Source: Nymphaea colorata
Lineage: Eukaryota > Streptophyta > Magnoliopsida > Nymphaeales > Nymphaeaceae
Direction: 5' to 3'
Length of the DNA: 64,000 bases
NCBI RefSeq assembly: GCF_008831285.2
Contig: NC_045148.1
Location: forward strand, 14,982,802 to 15,046,801
Position 1 is the first letter of the stretch, and each line of letters opens with the position of its first letter. The position numbers and the translations under genes were made by a program. This document shows, one piece after another, positions 10,339 to 23,193 of the stretch. Under the pieces are notes generated by a model. The model ran no database searches. It was not told the DNA's origin and was given only the letters and a program-made list of their open reading frames with translations.

Positions 10339-13300
10339 ATGTCTTTTCGCGGCGTGCGTTTCTTTCTTCTCCCTGCTCTTGTGATTGATCTTCTCCTGGC
10401 TTCTACAGTTGTGTCCTATCTCAACAGTATGAATTTCTGTAGTTCTCCTTTCAACTGCAGCAACTCAACTCCAATTCTCTTCCCCTTCAGTTCTCTCAAT
10501 TCTTCTTGCGGTTTCAACCTCATATCATGCAACGGGAACGTCACTAAGATTCGTCTATTCGACAGCGATTTCATTGTTAAACGAATCACATACCTTGATC
10601 GTAGCATTGAAGTTCGCTACCCAGCTGCGTATGAGACAAAACTTTGCTCATCACCTCAAAACTTCACCCTCTCTGGAAGACTCCTTACTAGTGGTATCCG
10701 GGTCTTTGGTGTCAACCTTACCTTCTTCAAGTGCAATTCTGCTAATGATTGGCTTCTGCGACCTCCGTCCTCATGGAAGAGAAAAGACTGTGCTGATGGC
10801 TCTTTGCTGTATTATTATTACAGTCCACAGGAACAGATAAAGCTGCCTCTTAATATCCATCGCCTCAATTGTTCGATGTATGAAATCCCTGCTGGTGTTG
10901 AGGAGTCCGTGTCTGCAAACCTTTCTGCCATATTGAGTGGTGGATTTTTTCTTCGCTGGAGTTTTGATTGCCTCGAGTGTAATACCAGTGGGGGCAAGTG
11001 TGTATTTGGAGAAGATGATGCCCCTGCTTGTTACTGCAAAGATGGATCAGTGAACCATAAAAATTGCTCTGATGGATCATCTTCAAAATCAGCTGGTAGC
11101 GTGATATACTCCTACTCTCGAGTTCTGTTACTATCATAGCTTCCACCTTGATCACACAAATTACACCAGTGGGGCCCAATATAATTTTGCTTTCTATTTC
11201 GAAGGATACCTGCACTCACTGATTATTAGGTGGTTCTGCCCATTTGTAGAAGGTGTATTCTTATAGATTAGCATTGTCACCGTAATGGAACAGGATCTTA
11301 TGTAAGTGTTTCCATGGTCAACCCAGCCTGTCCTAGAAAGCTGTTTTCCCAGCCCTGAGAAAGTAAAAAAATTGACTTCGTTCTACATAACTGGACGTGT
11401 GTGTGGAGAGAAAAAGGTCGGGGGGGAAGTGGGTGGAGGAGGAGAGAGAGAGAGGGTACCAGGTGTTCAATTGTGCATGATATCTTCTCCTGGAACATGT
11501 CCTCCATGGTGCTCTCCAGTATACTTGTTGATTTACTTAGAGCTACTCTGTAGAGAAAATTTTAAACTGCTCTTTGGACCCTGCTTGGTATGCGGTTTCT
11601 TAATGTTTCACATGCTGATGACAAATCCAGCATGATGTTGTTGAGACCATCTTTACCTTCGTGAACCATTTTATGATCTACATCCTCGAAAAATCTTGGG
11701 GTATTCGGTGTATAATGCCTGGTAAAAGGACCATTTTATACATTTAGATTGAAAGTTTTTTTTCCTTTGTAAACTTTTCTAGTGCGTGTTAGCATTCTAC
11801 AGCTAAGCTTTCCAGTTTGATCAGTCATTGCTACGCTGCAGGCCTGCAAAATTTGATTGTTTCTTTAATATACAAAGTTTTCTAACATGTAGGTGGGACC
11901 TGGGGAATCCGGCCACCATTTGGCTACCGTCCCTTCCCCACAAATTCAGAACCCGTGGATACAAATTCTCTTGATTCCCCCAAATCTCCATCTTTAAATG
12001 CAATAGTGAGAGGAGCCAGGAAAGCGAGAAATTTTTCTGGCGAAGATTTCTCGTATTGTCTTTTAGTCCCACATCCTATATCCCAAAATTTCATTGTATG
12101 CTATGGAAGATTTAGTCTTCAACGGAAGTTTGATCTTTGCTATTGTGGCAAGAACATGGTTCCTGCTTGCCACTGCTAAGATTGCTCCGTCAAAACAGCG
12201 ATTGCAAAGGTAAGCCAATGAGTAATTTGGTCTCTGTTTTTATAGCATTTAATGGCTTATAACTTGTGGTAATCATATATAATATGATTTTAGCTGCGCT
12301 TGGGAAGGGTAGTCTTCTAGCAGGATCTGTTTTTCACCGAAAATTTCGTCATCTATGCATCGATCTTCATCGAACCTAGTTGGATTCTAAGCTTTTCCGT
12401 AAATATTTTAGTCTATCAGATCAAATGTTGTGTTTAGTTAGGTCCAGTGAAGCGTGCCTTTCACAACGGAAGCAGTGCATGAGGCGTGTGTGGGATCGTT
12501 TGTTTTAGTTCGAGATCAAGCAAGCTGCTTCTGCACTTATTTATGTTCATTGTCTTTCCCAAAGTTGACGTCTGGCTCGATCCATCTTATGTTCATCGAT
12601 ACTCTTTCCTGTTCATTCATGCTACCTCAAGATTTTTGCATTTGGGGAGAACTTTTTATAATTAATCCCAGTAGATTAATCGTGATTGTATTGACTATCT
12701 GTAGTAAATTTTTTAACGTGTTTACATTGACTTGCAGGACGCACAGGCAAATGGAAAACCATTACAGGTACGTTCTCACAGTTTTTTCTTATATGACATG
12801 TATGCACGCACATGCAAATGCAATAGATTAACTATGTGCAGCCATATCTTTGTTCAACGGGGATCTCCGGCCAGCCAAACTATGCCAAAGTGAAAATGCT
12901 GCTTTATATCTTAGAATGGTTAGCCCGAAATATGCAAGGAATTAAACATTGCTTTAGATATGAAAACAAAGACATCTCGACAGGTTCGACAGGTACAAAG
13001 TGCTGCATCTTGGCCACGAATTAAACCTTAGAAAGATAAACTATACATTTCATCAAGGAAAAGTAAACTATACATTTCATCAAGGAAAAGCTTAACCCTC
13101 GAGTACTACCACCATGAATATAATCTTCATTTTCATTTCAACAGGTCTAGGCGCAGCAGCTTTCAGCGGCATTTTTCTGTTAGTATGTTTATTGTTCTAC
13201 CTCATTCGTTCTCTTTTCCAACCCCATCCACCGGTAAAAGTAGAGAAGTTCTTAGTTGATTACCAAACTCTTACAACCATTAGATACACATACAATGACA

Positions 13301-14142
13301 TAATCAAGATGACAAAGAAGTTCAAGCATAAAGTTGGGCAGGGTGGCTATGGCAGCGTCTTTCAGGGATGGTTGCCCAATGGCACAGTAGTGGCCGTAAA
13401 GCTAATCGAAAAATCACATAACGACGGGGAAGAATTTTGTAATGAAGTTGTCACCATTGGCAGGATCCACCATGTCAATGTGGTTCGCCTTCTTGGCTTT
13501 TGCGTTGAAGGGTCTCGAAGAGCACTTGTATATGAATTCATGTCAAATGGTTCACTTGAGAAGTTTACAAACACCACAGATGTAGGACAGTGCTTGTTAA
13601 GGGAAAGGTTATATGATATAGCACTAGGAATTGCTAGGGGAATTGAATATCTACATCAAGGCTGCGATCAAAGAATCATCCACTTCGACATTAAGCCGCA
13701 TAACATTCTTCTAGACCACGACTTTACACCAAAGATTTCTGATTTTGGCCTAGCAAAATCATTTTGTAAGGAGCGAAACAGTGTAACTATTACAGAAGGC
13801 AAAGGCACAATCGGTTATATTGCTCCCGAGTTATTTTATGGCAATTCCAGGCATGTGTCGCATAAATCTGATGTTTATAGCTTTGGAATGCTACTGATGG
13901 CAATGGTTGGGTTGAAAGAAAAAATTGGTCCAGCTGATGGATCTTCTAGTGAAGCGTATTTTCCTCAGTGGATTCATGACACTATTTCTAATGATCAGAA
14001 GTTTGAAGGCATTGGAGAAGATGAAGATGAAATGGTACGGAATGTAGCCACTATAGCCTTGTGGTGCATACAATGGAGTCCGATTGATAGGCCATGTATG
14101 AAGGAAGTTGTCAGGATGTTTGGGGTAGCACATCAAACTTGA
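10339..14142 (+). CDS. LRK10L/WAK-associated receptor-like protein kinase, two exons
   Basis: Exon 1 (10339-11095) encodes a signal peptide (about residues 1-26) and a Cys-rich wall-facing ectodomain. That ectodomain is GUB_WAK_bind (CSSPFNCSNSTP...ISCNG) followed by WAK_assoc with the CLEC...CVFG...ACYCKDGS cysteines. The intron is 11096-13144 (GTAGCG...TTTCAACAG). Exon 2 (13145-14142) encodes a transmembrane segment (FSGIFLLVCLLFYLI) and a Ser/Thr kinase. Exon 1 ends in phase 1 and exon 2 restores ...SAGLGAAAF in frame; the inverted copy uses the same junction. Kinase motifs are intact: glycine loop GQGGYGSVFQG, VAVK lysine, HFDIKPHNILLD catalytic loop, DFG and APE. The product is 584 residues, in the usual range for LRK10L receptors, which act at the plasma membrane. 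The last residues (FGVAHQT) come from a 1-nt frameshift; the family tail continues in another frame to 14246. The ligand is unknown. Confidence 0.9.
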
Positions 14143-14246
14143 CAATGCCTCCCAAACATTTTTGCCCTGCAATTCAACCCGACTACATGATTGAAGCTCT
14201 TGACTCTTCATCTCTACATACTCCGGTTACTAGTTTGGAACTTTAA
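14124..14246 (+). other. out-of-frame remainder of the LRK10L C-terminal tail
   Basis: One base is missing at about 14120-14124, where the family has a MLEGS-like motif. Downstream, the other frame stays open for 40 codons. It reads GSTSNLTMPPKHF and then a Ser/Thr-rich tail to a TAA at 14244-14246. The MPPKxF motif is typical of the LRK10L C-terminus after kinase subdomain XI. The frameshift removes about 40 residues but no catalytic motif. It could be a real lesion or a base-call error. Confidence 0.75.
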
Positions 14247-16747
14247 GAAGTTTGGGAAGATGAAAAAATGATTGGCAGCATTTACTCTGAACTCTTCACC
14301 AGTTTGTGCAATATTTTGCCAAGGTATACATGATATTTTGTGATACTTTCCCGAATCAAATATTTCGCTTCCCTTTTAACATTGAGAAATATTTTGAACT
14401 TTTTGCGGGTCCAGAATTCATTTGTCAAACAGTAGCAATTCATTTATGAAACAGTAACATTTTCATTCTTATTGATTAATGAACTACAATGAAGGAATCT
14501 TGTTATAAAATTACTCCAATTTCAAACGTATGACTACTAATATTACTAGAGTACAGAAATTTAAACATTAGGTAATTAGTAAGAATTCATGTATTGTTCA
14601 GATCTAGTGAGAGTTGTAATTAGTTGCTATTAGTGTCAATGACTGACTTGAATGATCCTCCTTGTTAGAAATTAATTAGGTGTTCTAATCATTTCATGAT
14701 ACTTTACACGTCGTACCTCAAATTTTAAACTTTCTTTTCTTTTTTAATGTTTACTTGGACGAAACGGCTTTCAACATGAAACCCTTAAGTTTCATTTGAT
14801 AAATTTGGATTTAAGATCAGAGGTTGCATGACAAGTGTGACTTAGTAGATCCTCAGTTTGGATCTCAATAGCATGGACTTAAAATCCATGCCACATGTTA
14901 AAAACCACATAGTTAAGGTTGCATTAAGGGGAGGGTGGGGGAGGGAGGTCCAATTTCAAATCTATGGAATTGAAATCCTAAGGATCTCAAATCACGACCA
15001 GTTTTAGATCTGTGGTGAAACAAACACAACCTTGAAAGGTGTTTGATAGCCTTGAATTTGAAATCCAAGGTGATATGAAATCATTGAGAATCTCATATCC
15101 ATGGGTTTAAGATTGCTCTCTCTCTCTCTCTCTCTCTCCCTTTCCACAAAAAATCCAACCTCAAATATGAGATTTTAGCCACAAACTAAGGATCTTAAAT
15201 CCTCTTAGTGGTAAAATCTAGTGTTTGTTTACATTGTTGGATGCACATAAAGTGGAGACTATATTGGTATCAAATATGAGATCTGAAGTTATTAGACACA
15301 CCTTCAAGGCCATACACTCATGTACGTACTTCAACTCGAGTGTCACACTTTGGTTTTGTTTCTTATAATTTTGAACCTTTTTTTTTTTTAAATAGGATAA
15401 GACTTTCAAATTTGGTTTGAGATCATACCTAGTCAATATCTTCCTCTTTGCAAGGGGCCATTATCACAGGAAATTGCGATAAATTCTCCATCTAGCACAG
15501 TTGATCAAATACTTCTGCGCCCGATAAACTCACATTTATATATCCGAATTGGAGGTAAAAGGATTAAGCCTGTAGTTTTCGATATGAAGTAGGCCATCGA
15601 CAAGGTCGAGTCTGGTTTAACCAAGTTTAAGCTGCCCAGGTTTGTTTGGATCTCCAAATGTGTTCGGAGTTCTAATCCTAATGCATGCCTTGAGCCCATC
15701 TCTGCACATGGATGGCACACTGGACTTTCACAGGGATCCGAATCGCCAATCTGGATCTCTCACCAAGGTAATATTCGAACCATATCGTTCTTTCACTGGG
15801 GACTCATCAGATCAGATCTCTATACCCTTAAAAAACCACTCTATTGAAGTTCAAATCTAAGGCCGTCCTGTATATCCTCCATATTCAATGTGATCTCTAT
15901 AACAGAAATGTTCATTTCTGGTATAATACAACACTAATTGGTCCTATTAAGAGTTTTGGAGCACAACACTTCTTCAGTTTGCATTAAAGATTTGATTTAT
16001 TCTAGACAGTGCGGAATTTAGACAACTCTTGTTAACATCCTGAAGTTTGTTGACCCTTGACCACGAACCACCCATCCTTTTTATTGCAACGTCTGCCTAA
16101 CTCAGAATTAAAAACAATAATAAGAGAACAAAATCACCTCTTTTCCCAACAAGACTTTAAAGAATTAAGCTATTTTTATTTTCAAAAACATTGCAATTTT
16201 TTTTTTTTTTTTGGCTCATAGCACCCAATCTCTCTCTCTATCTCTCTTGTATATTTCATTTTTTTATTTTATTTTTGTGGTTTGTTCTTGTATTTAGGAG
16301 ACTTATTGTCCGTAAATTTTGTTATGCATTCTCATTTTATTGGCACACTCTCTCTCTCCCACGATCTTTATGGCATAATGACAAATAATGTCTTTAAGTT
16401 TTAGTCGTTAGGTTTTTCTCAAGTATAATATGTTGAACTTGAAAAAAGTGGAAAAAATACATTAAATTTTTAATAATTTTAAAAAACTAAAATAAAGAAA
16501 AAATAAAATAAGTGAGAAACTAAAAACACAAACATCACAAGATAAGTAGATTTACAACAAATAAAAAATAGAAAATGAAAAAACAAAAAGTGTTTGGCAT
16601 TAAAAACAAAAAAAACGAAAAAAGTGAAAAACAAAAGTAAAAACTAAAAATGTGTTTTTCGTTTTTAACGTTTTTTTGAGTTTTAAATGGTCATTTAATT
16701 TATCACGTTCTTTTCACTATAAATTAAAAAAAGATGTGTTTTTTGGG
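14247..16747. other. no gene seen
   Basis: Intergenic AT-rich sequence, with a (CT)n run at about 15113-15140 and long A/T-rich stretches at 16190-16700. Positions 15500-15860 have more balanced composition but no open frame that I recognise. Confidence 0.5.
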
Positions 16748-16994
16748 TTGAAAGAAGTAATTGTTTCCCCTGATGGACCTTCTAGTGAAGATTGTTTTCT
16801 TCTCGGGATTGATTCATGAGACACTTGCTGTGAATAATAAATTTGAAGGCATTGGAGAAGGACATGATGAAATTGTAGGAAAGGTAGCCACTATAGCCTT
16901 GTGGTGCATAAAATGGAAACCAATCCTTTTTTACCCGTGGATTGAAGTAGATGACTCTCCTTCTGCATCAGAATGTTCTGGGTTATTACTTTGA
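16748..16994 (+). pseudogene. LRK10L kinase C-lobe fragment
   Basis: The sequence begins in register with GLKE of the 10-14 kb kinase. It reads KFEGIGEGHDEIVGKVATI and then ALWCIKW, matching KFEGIGEDEDEMVRNVATI and ALWCIQW. Frame changes separate the DGPSSE part from the KFEGIG part. No N-lobe or catalytic loop is present. Its 3' flank (17030-17110) matches the unit of the minisatellite at 54-620, so the window start is probably the 3' flank of a further kinase copy lying outside the window. Confidence 0.88.
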
Positions 16995-16999
16995 AATTG

Positions 17000-19435
17000 G
17001 AAGAAGCTTTGGAATTAAAAAAAAATAATAATTTGGCAGAAATAATTTTATAACCAGTTTGTGGAATCTATGTGTGCACTATTTTGAGGTCTGATGATCT
17101 CATATCCATGTTTCCTTCATTTCAAAACTCTCGTTTCAAAGATGTAAGTAACACAACAGAAATACTCCAAGACGAACTAATACTTGACGTTAAAATTCAG
17201 TTTTTCATGTGGCGTCTTGGGAATTACAAATTAAGTTATTTAAGCTACGTATTATCGGCCGGTTTCCAGCCGGTCGTTTGAAAGCCAACTAAAGAGATGA
17301 ATTGAAGTTGGCCGGATCATTGAAAATACATGAGCGGACCAAACCTCATAAGAAATAAAAAATGAACGTTTTATAAACTTATTGGACGCCCTTTTTGTCG
17401 CTCTCTGTCTCTCTTTCTTTAACACGCAACACACGGACGCACCCGCACGCACACACACAGAGGCTTGTAATCGTGCGACTTGTCAGATTCTTAGAATCAG
17501 TGAAAAAAATTTCCCCTCCACCTTATTCCAGAAATTTTTTCCATGGCAAAAAAAATCCATGGCATAAGAGAGAGAGAGGTAAAAAAAAATTCCATGGTTA
17601 GATTTGAGTTGTTTTTAGGTGTTAATGGTATGTTTTTTAGAGTTTAAAATTTAATCCAAAAAAAATTGTCATGTTTATGAAACACTTAAAATATTTTTTC
17701 GAGTTACCAAATACAACTTGAGTGAGTTGAAAAAAAATTTGTTCCATCCTTATTCCAGGATTTTTTCCATGGTAAAAAAGTGCATGGATTTTCGGGTTGG
17801 GCTGGGCTGGGTTGGGACTCGAGATATCGGGCTGGGCTGGGCCGGGCCGGAATCCGGGATATCGGGCTGGGCCCGGGCTCGGATTTCGAGCCCGACAGGC
17901 CGACCTGGGCTGGCCCGACCCGATGCCCACCCCTAATGGATTTATTTTATGGGTGCATGAAACGCACCCTAAATGTTTGAACTTTGAAGAAATTTTGACA
18001 ATTGTTTTGGCTTTCAAAGGTTATCACTTTTATATTTTTGTAAAAGTTTTGTACTATTTAAAATTTTGTAAAACTTTATAAATGTTTTTTTCCTTTTAAA
18101 AACTCTCATTTTTTTACAAGTTTAACAACCATCCAAACTTCATTTTTAACTAATTTGACATATTTCAATGCAAACATTTGCACATACTAACTTTTTTTCT
18201 TTCTACAAAATTCAACGTGTACATGCTTCCTAAACCTCTCAACTTTTGCTAGCAACATGTTAAAGTTTTTTAAATTTTCAAAATTTTAATACATTTTTCA
18301 ATTTTTAAAAATTTTGCAAATGTTGTTTAAAGCTTGTGTTTGTACGATGGTCACAAAACTTAGTTCTTAAAAGTAAGTGAATATCCTAGTCCCCTTACAT
18401 TTTTCCACAAAAAATGTTATTGGCTGTGTTCTTCAAAATTGCAAAAATAAAATTTGATTTTGCCAAATGACTTTTTTAAACAACATCATCTAAATGTTAT
18501 TTTATATTGATTCTTTTAAACTTCATCAAGTGTTACTTTATTTAGATTTTCAAACCATTTCTAATTTTATCAAAATCACAACTTTAACAAGTCCTATAAA
18601 CTCAAAACCATTCTAACTTGAAATTTTCAAAATTTTCAATGTTCAATTTTTTGAAGCATTGCACTATTTGAAAATTGAAATTTATCTGAGTTTGATAAAG
18701 TTTTTATAGTTTTACGAAACTCTTGCATTTCCAACTATTTTTAATTTACAAAAAACACAACTTTTGTAAGTTTCGTAAAATCATGAACATTTCAAAAGCT
18801 TAACACACTCATTAATTTTTTAAAATTTTATTAGTATGGTTTAGAATCCATAACATTTTTACAGTTTTGAGAGATTTTTGTAATTGTTTAAGCTTTCCTA
18901 AACTAATATTTTATCAAAGTTTATGCTAAAATTCTTCACACTACTTGGAAAAATGTTAAATCTAACAATTACTTTTGTTTTACGATTTTTTTTTTCATGT
19001 TATACAAACACTTCAAACTTTTTGAAGAATTTGACAAATTCCTACTAAACTTTTGTAAACACTTTTAGATTGTATTTTAATAAACTCAAAACTTTCATAA
19101 GGTTTACAAACTTATATTTTTCACATATAAGCTTTCATACTATTGTCATTTCAATTTTTTTCTTGTTTTATGAACTTGTTGCCGTTCTTACACTTTCATG
19201 GGAGATGCAAACTTTTGGACTAACGTGACAAATTTTAATGTTAATTTTTTTTAGCATTTTCAAACTATTTTAATTTACATGGTTCACAACTTTAGTAAGC
19301 TTTTAAAATTTGACATTCTTTAATATTTGAAAAATAATCATATATTGCTTCTAACTCATATAGTTTCTGAACTTTTTAAGCAATTTTGGCAATGATTGTG
19401 GCTTTTATAAATAACACATTTGTAAAACAGTAGCT
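17000..19435. repeat. AT-rich duplicated block, copy B
   Basis: Collinear with copy A (1-2990): the single minisatellite-like unit, the gcggaccaaacctcataag and ttattggacgccc block, the ccatgg motifs, gggtgcatgaaac and the AT-rich modules through to about 19430. It differs from copy A by a MITE at 17792-17935, loss of the tgcacgtgtgtgc repeat and many point changes. It stops abruptly at about 19436, where the zinc-finger array begins in the middle of a unit. No coding content. Confidence 0.85.
17784..17943. mobile_element. decayed hAT-type MITE with 8-bp target duplication
   Basis: A GC-rich insert (17792-17935, 144 bp) interrupts copy B exactly where copy A is continuous. It is flanked by the direct repeat atggattt (17784-17791 and 17936-17943), the 8-bp duplication expected for hAT transposons. 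The right end reads ...gatgcccacccct, whose complement aggggtgggcatc matches the hAT-type terminal motif AGGGGTGGGCA. The left end starts at cgggttgggctggg, so the outer ~13 bp of the left terminal repeat are gone. Internal gatatcgggctgggc repeats are present. It has no coding capacity, so any movement would have needed a transposase from elsewhere. Confidence 0.82.
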
Positions 19436-19437
19436 TG

Positions 19438-19784
19438 TGGCCACCGAGCGCCTGGCCGGTGGGGAAGAGCTTGAAGCAGACGAAACACTGGTGGATCTTG
19501 GCAACCTTGGCGCGCTCAGCCGATTGGTCGCCAAAGTCGGTGGAAGAGGCGGTGGTCTTCTTGTGGCCGGCCTTGTGACCGCCGAGCGATTGAGAGGAAG
19601 GGAAGGCCTTGTCGCAGACAGAGCAGCGGTAAGTGAGGGCGCGTGGGGCCTCCACCGCTACTGGTACTGGCATCGGTACGGCGCAGCTGCTGTTGACGAG
19701 CATGACGAGGCAGTGTGCCAGGTATTCCTCCTCGGACCTGGGGCGCTTGGAGCATTTCCCCTTCTTAGACCACTTATTCTTCAA
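19438..19784 (-). pseudogene. C2H2 unit 1, truncated after finger 2 QALGGHK
   Basis: Finger 1 ([21 protein letters not shown]) is complete. Finger 2 ([18 protein letters not shown]) is cut at about 19438 before its last His. The frame then runs into unrelated AT-rich DNA to a stop at 19356, so any product would have a foreign tail. This is the broken left edge of the array. Confidence 0.88.
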
Positions 19785-20310
19785 GGCTGGGCATTGGGTT
19801 AGGCAAAACTCGGGTTCTAGACAGTCAGACCATGCATGCCTTACGTTAACTGTTAGAAGATTCCTATCCTTGCTATGTTGTTCAGCTTTTGAGCTTCAAA
19901 TTAACAGAATAACACTTCTGATCATCTTTGAGGTACATGAAGTTCTTGAGGGGAAAGCTTGTAGCAAAAAAGCTCAATTTCCCCACCACAACTTGTTGGT
20001 CACACATATTCGTAAAATTATTTATGTTATGACAACGAAATGACATGGTGGAATTGAATGGTTGAAAAACATGAATCACAGACGACACCTTAAACAGAAG
20101 AGGCGCACACACTCTCCCCTACCAATCTTTTATTCTAGCGTAAAAGCCAAAAAGTAGAAATGAATGACATGCACGGCTTGTGCATTGGGAGCTCTCTTCA
20201 CTACTTGCAGACAATGCCGCGACCATTCAAGCTGCTCTTGCACTCAAGTTCCTCGTGATGGTCAACACCACCTTCCAGCATGATTATTGAATAACTGGTG
20301 GATCTTGGCA

Positions 20311-20745
20311 CTAAGTTTTGCCAACAAGGTGGTAGAAGTTGGAGTTGTTGTTGGTGGTGGTGGCGGCGGCGACTCTTCCGTCCCAGTGGCAGCGCTTGTG
20401 GCCACCAAGCGCCTGGCCGGTGGGGAAGAGCTTGAAGCAGACGAAACACTGGTGGATCTTGGCAACCTTGGCGCGCTCAGCCGATTGGTCGCCAAAGTCG
20501 GTGGAAGAGGCGGTGGTCTTCTTGTGGCCGGCCTTGTGACCGCCGAGCGATTGAGAGGAAGGGAAGGCCTTGTCGTAGACAGAGCAGCGGTAAGTGAGGG
20601 CGCGTGGGGCCTCCACCGCTACTGGTACTGGCATCGGTACGGCGCAGCTGCTGTTGACGAGCATGACGAGGCAGTGTGCCAGGTATTCCTCCTCGGACCT
20701 GGGGCGCTTGGAGCATTTCCCCTTCTTAGACCACTTATTCTTCAA
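20311..20745 (-). pseudogene. C2H2 unit 2, zinc-ligand Cys lost
   Basis: About 144 codons are open, with the basic [19 protein letters not shown] box, two fingers, an Ala/Thr/Asn-rich tail and a stop. In finger 1 the second Cys codon has become TAC (complement of 20575-20577), giving CSVYDKAF, so this finger cannot bind zinc normally. The nearby ATG (20755) is in another frame and meets TAA after six codons. The finger frame has no ATG until the Met in CLVML. Confidence 0.87.
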
Positions 20746-21271
20746 GGCTGGGCATTGGGTTAGGCAAAACTCGGGTTCTAGACAGTCAGACCATGCATGC
20801 CTTACGTTAACTGTTAGAAGATTCCTATCCTTGCTATGTTGTTCAGCTTTTGAGCTTCAAATTAACAGAATAACACTTCTGATCATCTTTGAGGTACATG
20901 AAGTTCTTGAGGGGAAAGCTTGTTGCAAAAAAGCTCAATTTCCCCACCACAACTTGTTGGTCACACATATTCGTAAAATTATTTATGTTATGACAACGAA
21001 ATGACATGGTGGAATTGAATGGTTGAAAAACATGAATCACAGACGACACCTTAAACAGAAGAGGCGCACACACTCTCCCCTACCAATCTTTTATTCTAGC
21101 GTAAAAGCCAAAAAGTAGAAATGAATGACATGCACGGCTTGTGCATTGGGAGCTCTCTTCACTACTTGCAGACAATGCCGCGACCATTCAAGCTGCTCTT
21201 GCACTCAAGTTCCTCGTGATGGTCAACACCACCTTCCAGCATGATTATTGAATAACTGGTGGATCTTGGCA

Positions 21272-21706
21272 CTAAGTTTTGCCAACAAGGTGGTAGAAGT
21301 TGGAGTTGTTGTTGGTGGTGGTGGCGGCGGCGACTCTTCCGTCCCAGTGGCAGCGCTTGTGGCCACCAAGCGCCTGGCCGGTGGGGAAGAGCTTGAAGCA
21401 GACGAAACACTGGTGGATCTTGGCAACCTTGGCGCGCTCAGCCGATTGGTCGCCAAAGTCGGTGGAAGAGGCGGTGGTCTTCTTGTGGCCGGCCTTGTGA
21501 CCGCCGAGCGATTGAGAGGAAGGGAAGGCCTTGTCGCAGACAGAGCAGCGGTAAGTGAGGGCGCGTGGGGCCTCCACCGCTACTGGTACTGGCATCGGTA
21601 CGGCGCAGCTGCTGTTGACGAGCATGACGAGGCAGTGTGCCAGGTATTCCTCCTCGGACCTGGGGCGCTTGGAGCATTTCCCCTTCTTAGACCACTTATT
21701 CTTCAA
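21272..21706 (-). pseudogene. C2H2 unit 3, fingers intact, start out of frame
   Basis: Both C2H2 fingers (SQSLGGH and GQALGGH versions of the plant QALGGH core) and the basic EEEYLAHCL region are intact, typical of C1-2i ZAT-type repressors. The initiating ATG ten bases before the finger frame is out of frame and hits TAA at once, because the unit lacks 8 bp that the plus-strand copy retains between ATG and the Trp codon. No DLNL-type EAR repression motif is found at the C-terminus. Confidence 0.85.
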
Positions 21707-22232
21707 GGCTGGGCATTGGGTTAGGCAAAACTCGGGTTCTAGACAGTCAGACCATGCATGCCTTACGTTAACTGTTAGAAGATTCCTATCCTTGCTATGT
21801 TGTTCAGCTTTTGAGCTTCAAATTAACAGAATAACACTTCTGATCATCTTTGAGGTACATGAAGTTCTTGAGGGGAAAGCTTGTTGCAAAAAAGCTCAAT
21901 TTCCCCACCACAACTTGTTGGTCACACATATTCGTAAAATTATTTATGTTATGACAACGAAATGACATGGTGGAATTGAATGGTTGAAAAACATGAATCA
22001 CAGACGACACCTTAAACAGAAGAGGCGCACACACTCTCCCCTACCAATCTTTTATTCTAGCGTAAAAGCCAAAAAGTAGAAATGAATGACATGCACGGCT
22101 TGTGCATTGGGAGCTCTCTTCACTACTTGCAGACAATGCCGCGACCATTCAAGCTGCTCTTGCACTCAAGTTCCTCGTGATGGTCAACACCACCTTCCAG
22201 CATGATTATTGAATAACTGGTGGATCTTGGCA

Positions 22233-22667
22233 CTAAGTTTTGCCAACAAGGTGGTAGAAGTTGGAGTTGTTGTTGGTGGTGGTGGCGGCGGCGACTCTTC
22301 CGTCCCAGTGGCAGCGCTTGTGGCCACCAAGCGCCTGGCCGGTGGGGAAGAGCTTGAAGCAGACGAAACACTGGTGGATCTTGGCAACCTTGGCGCGCTC
22401 AGCCGATTGGTCGCCAAAGTCGGTGGAAGAGGCGGTGGTCTTCTTGTGGCCGGCCTTGTGACCGCCGAGCGATTGAGAGGAAGGGAAGGCCTTGTCGCAG
22501 ACAGAGCAGCGGTAAGTGAGGGCGCGTGGGGCCTCCACCGCTACTGGTACTGGCATCGGTACGGCGCAGCTGCTGTTGACGAGCATGACGAGGCAGTGTG
22601 CCAGGTATTCCTCCTCGGACCTGGGGCGCTTGGAGCATTTCCCCTTCTTAGACCACTTATTCTTCAG
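22233..22667 (-). pseudogene. C2H2 unit 4, fingers intact, start out of frame
   Basis: Near-identical to unit 3, with both fingers complete. A single change turns the TTG codon at the head of the finger frame into CTG. The first in-frame ATG is the Met before LVNSSCAV, which would drop the basic N-terminal box. Otherwise it has the same defects as unit 3. Confidence 0.84.
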
Positions 22668-23193
22668 GGCTGGGCATTGGGTTAGGCAAAACTCGGGTTC
22701 TAGACAGTCAGACCATGCATGCCTTACGTTAACTGTTAGAAGATTCCTATCCTTGCTATGTTGTTCAGCTTTTGAGCTTCAAATTAACAGAATAACACTT
22801 CTGATCATCTTTGAGGTACATGAAGTTCTTGAGGGGAAAGCTTGTAGCAAAAAAGCTCAATTTCCCCACCACAACTTGTTGGTCACACATATTCGTAAAA
22901 TTATTTATGTTATGACAACGAAATGACATGGTGGAATTGAATGGTTGAAAAACATGAATCACAGACGACACCTTAAACAGAAGAGGCGCACACACTCTCC
23001 CCTACCAATCTTTTATTCTAGCGTAAAAGCCAAAAAGTAGAAATGAATGACATGCACGGCTTTTGCATTGGGAGCTCTCTTCACTACTTGCAGACAATGC
23101 CGCGACCATTCAAGCTGCTCTTGCACTCAAGTTCCTCGTGATGGTCAACACCACCTTCCAGCATGATTATTGAATAACTGGTGGATCTTGGCA

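Noticed and set aside
11955-12207. Intron sequence reading CYCGKNMVPACHC followed by a good donor (caaag|gtaagcc), suggesting an extra WAK-type exon
   Set aside because: A stop codon follows immediately in both receptor copies, and no upstream cysteine pattern fits the family. Chance or an untranslated exon is more likely.
12737-12766. A 30-nt stretch in the LRK10L intron flanked by cttgcag and gtacgt, resembling a micro-exon
   Set aside because: The inverted copy keeps the donor but not the acceptor or the sequence. Direct joining of exon 1 to the kinase exon already gives a perfect in-frame protein.
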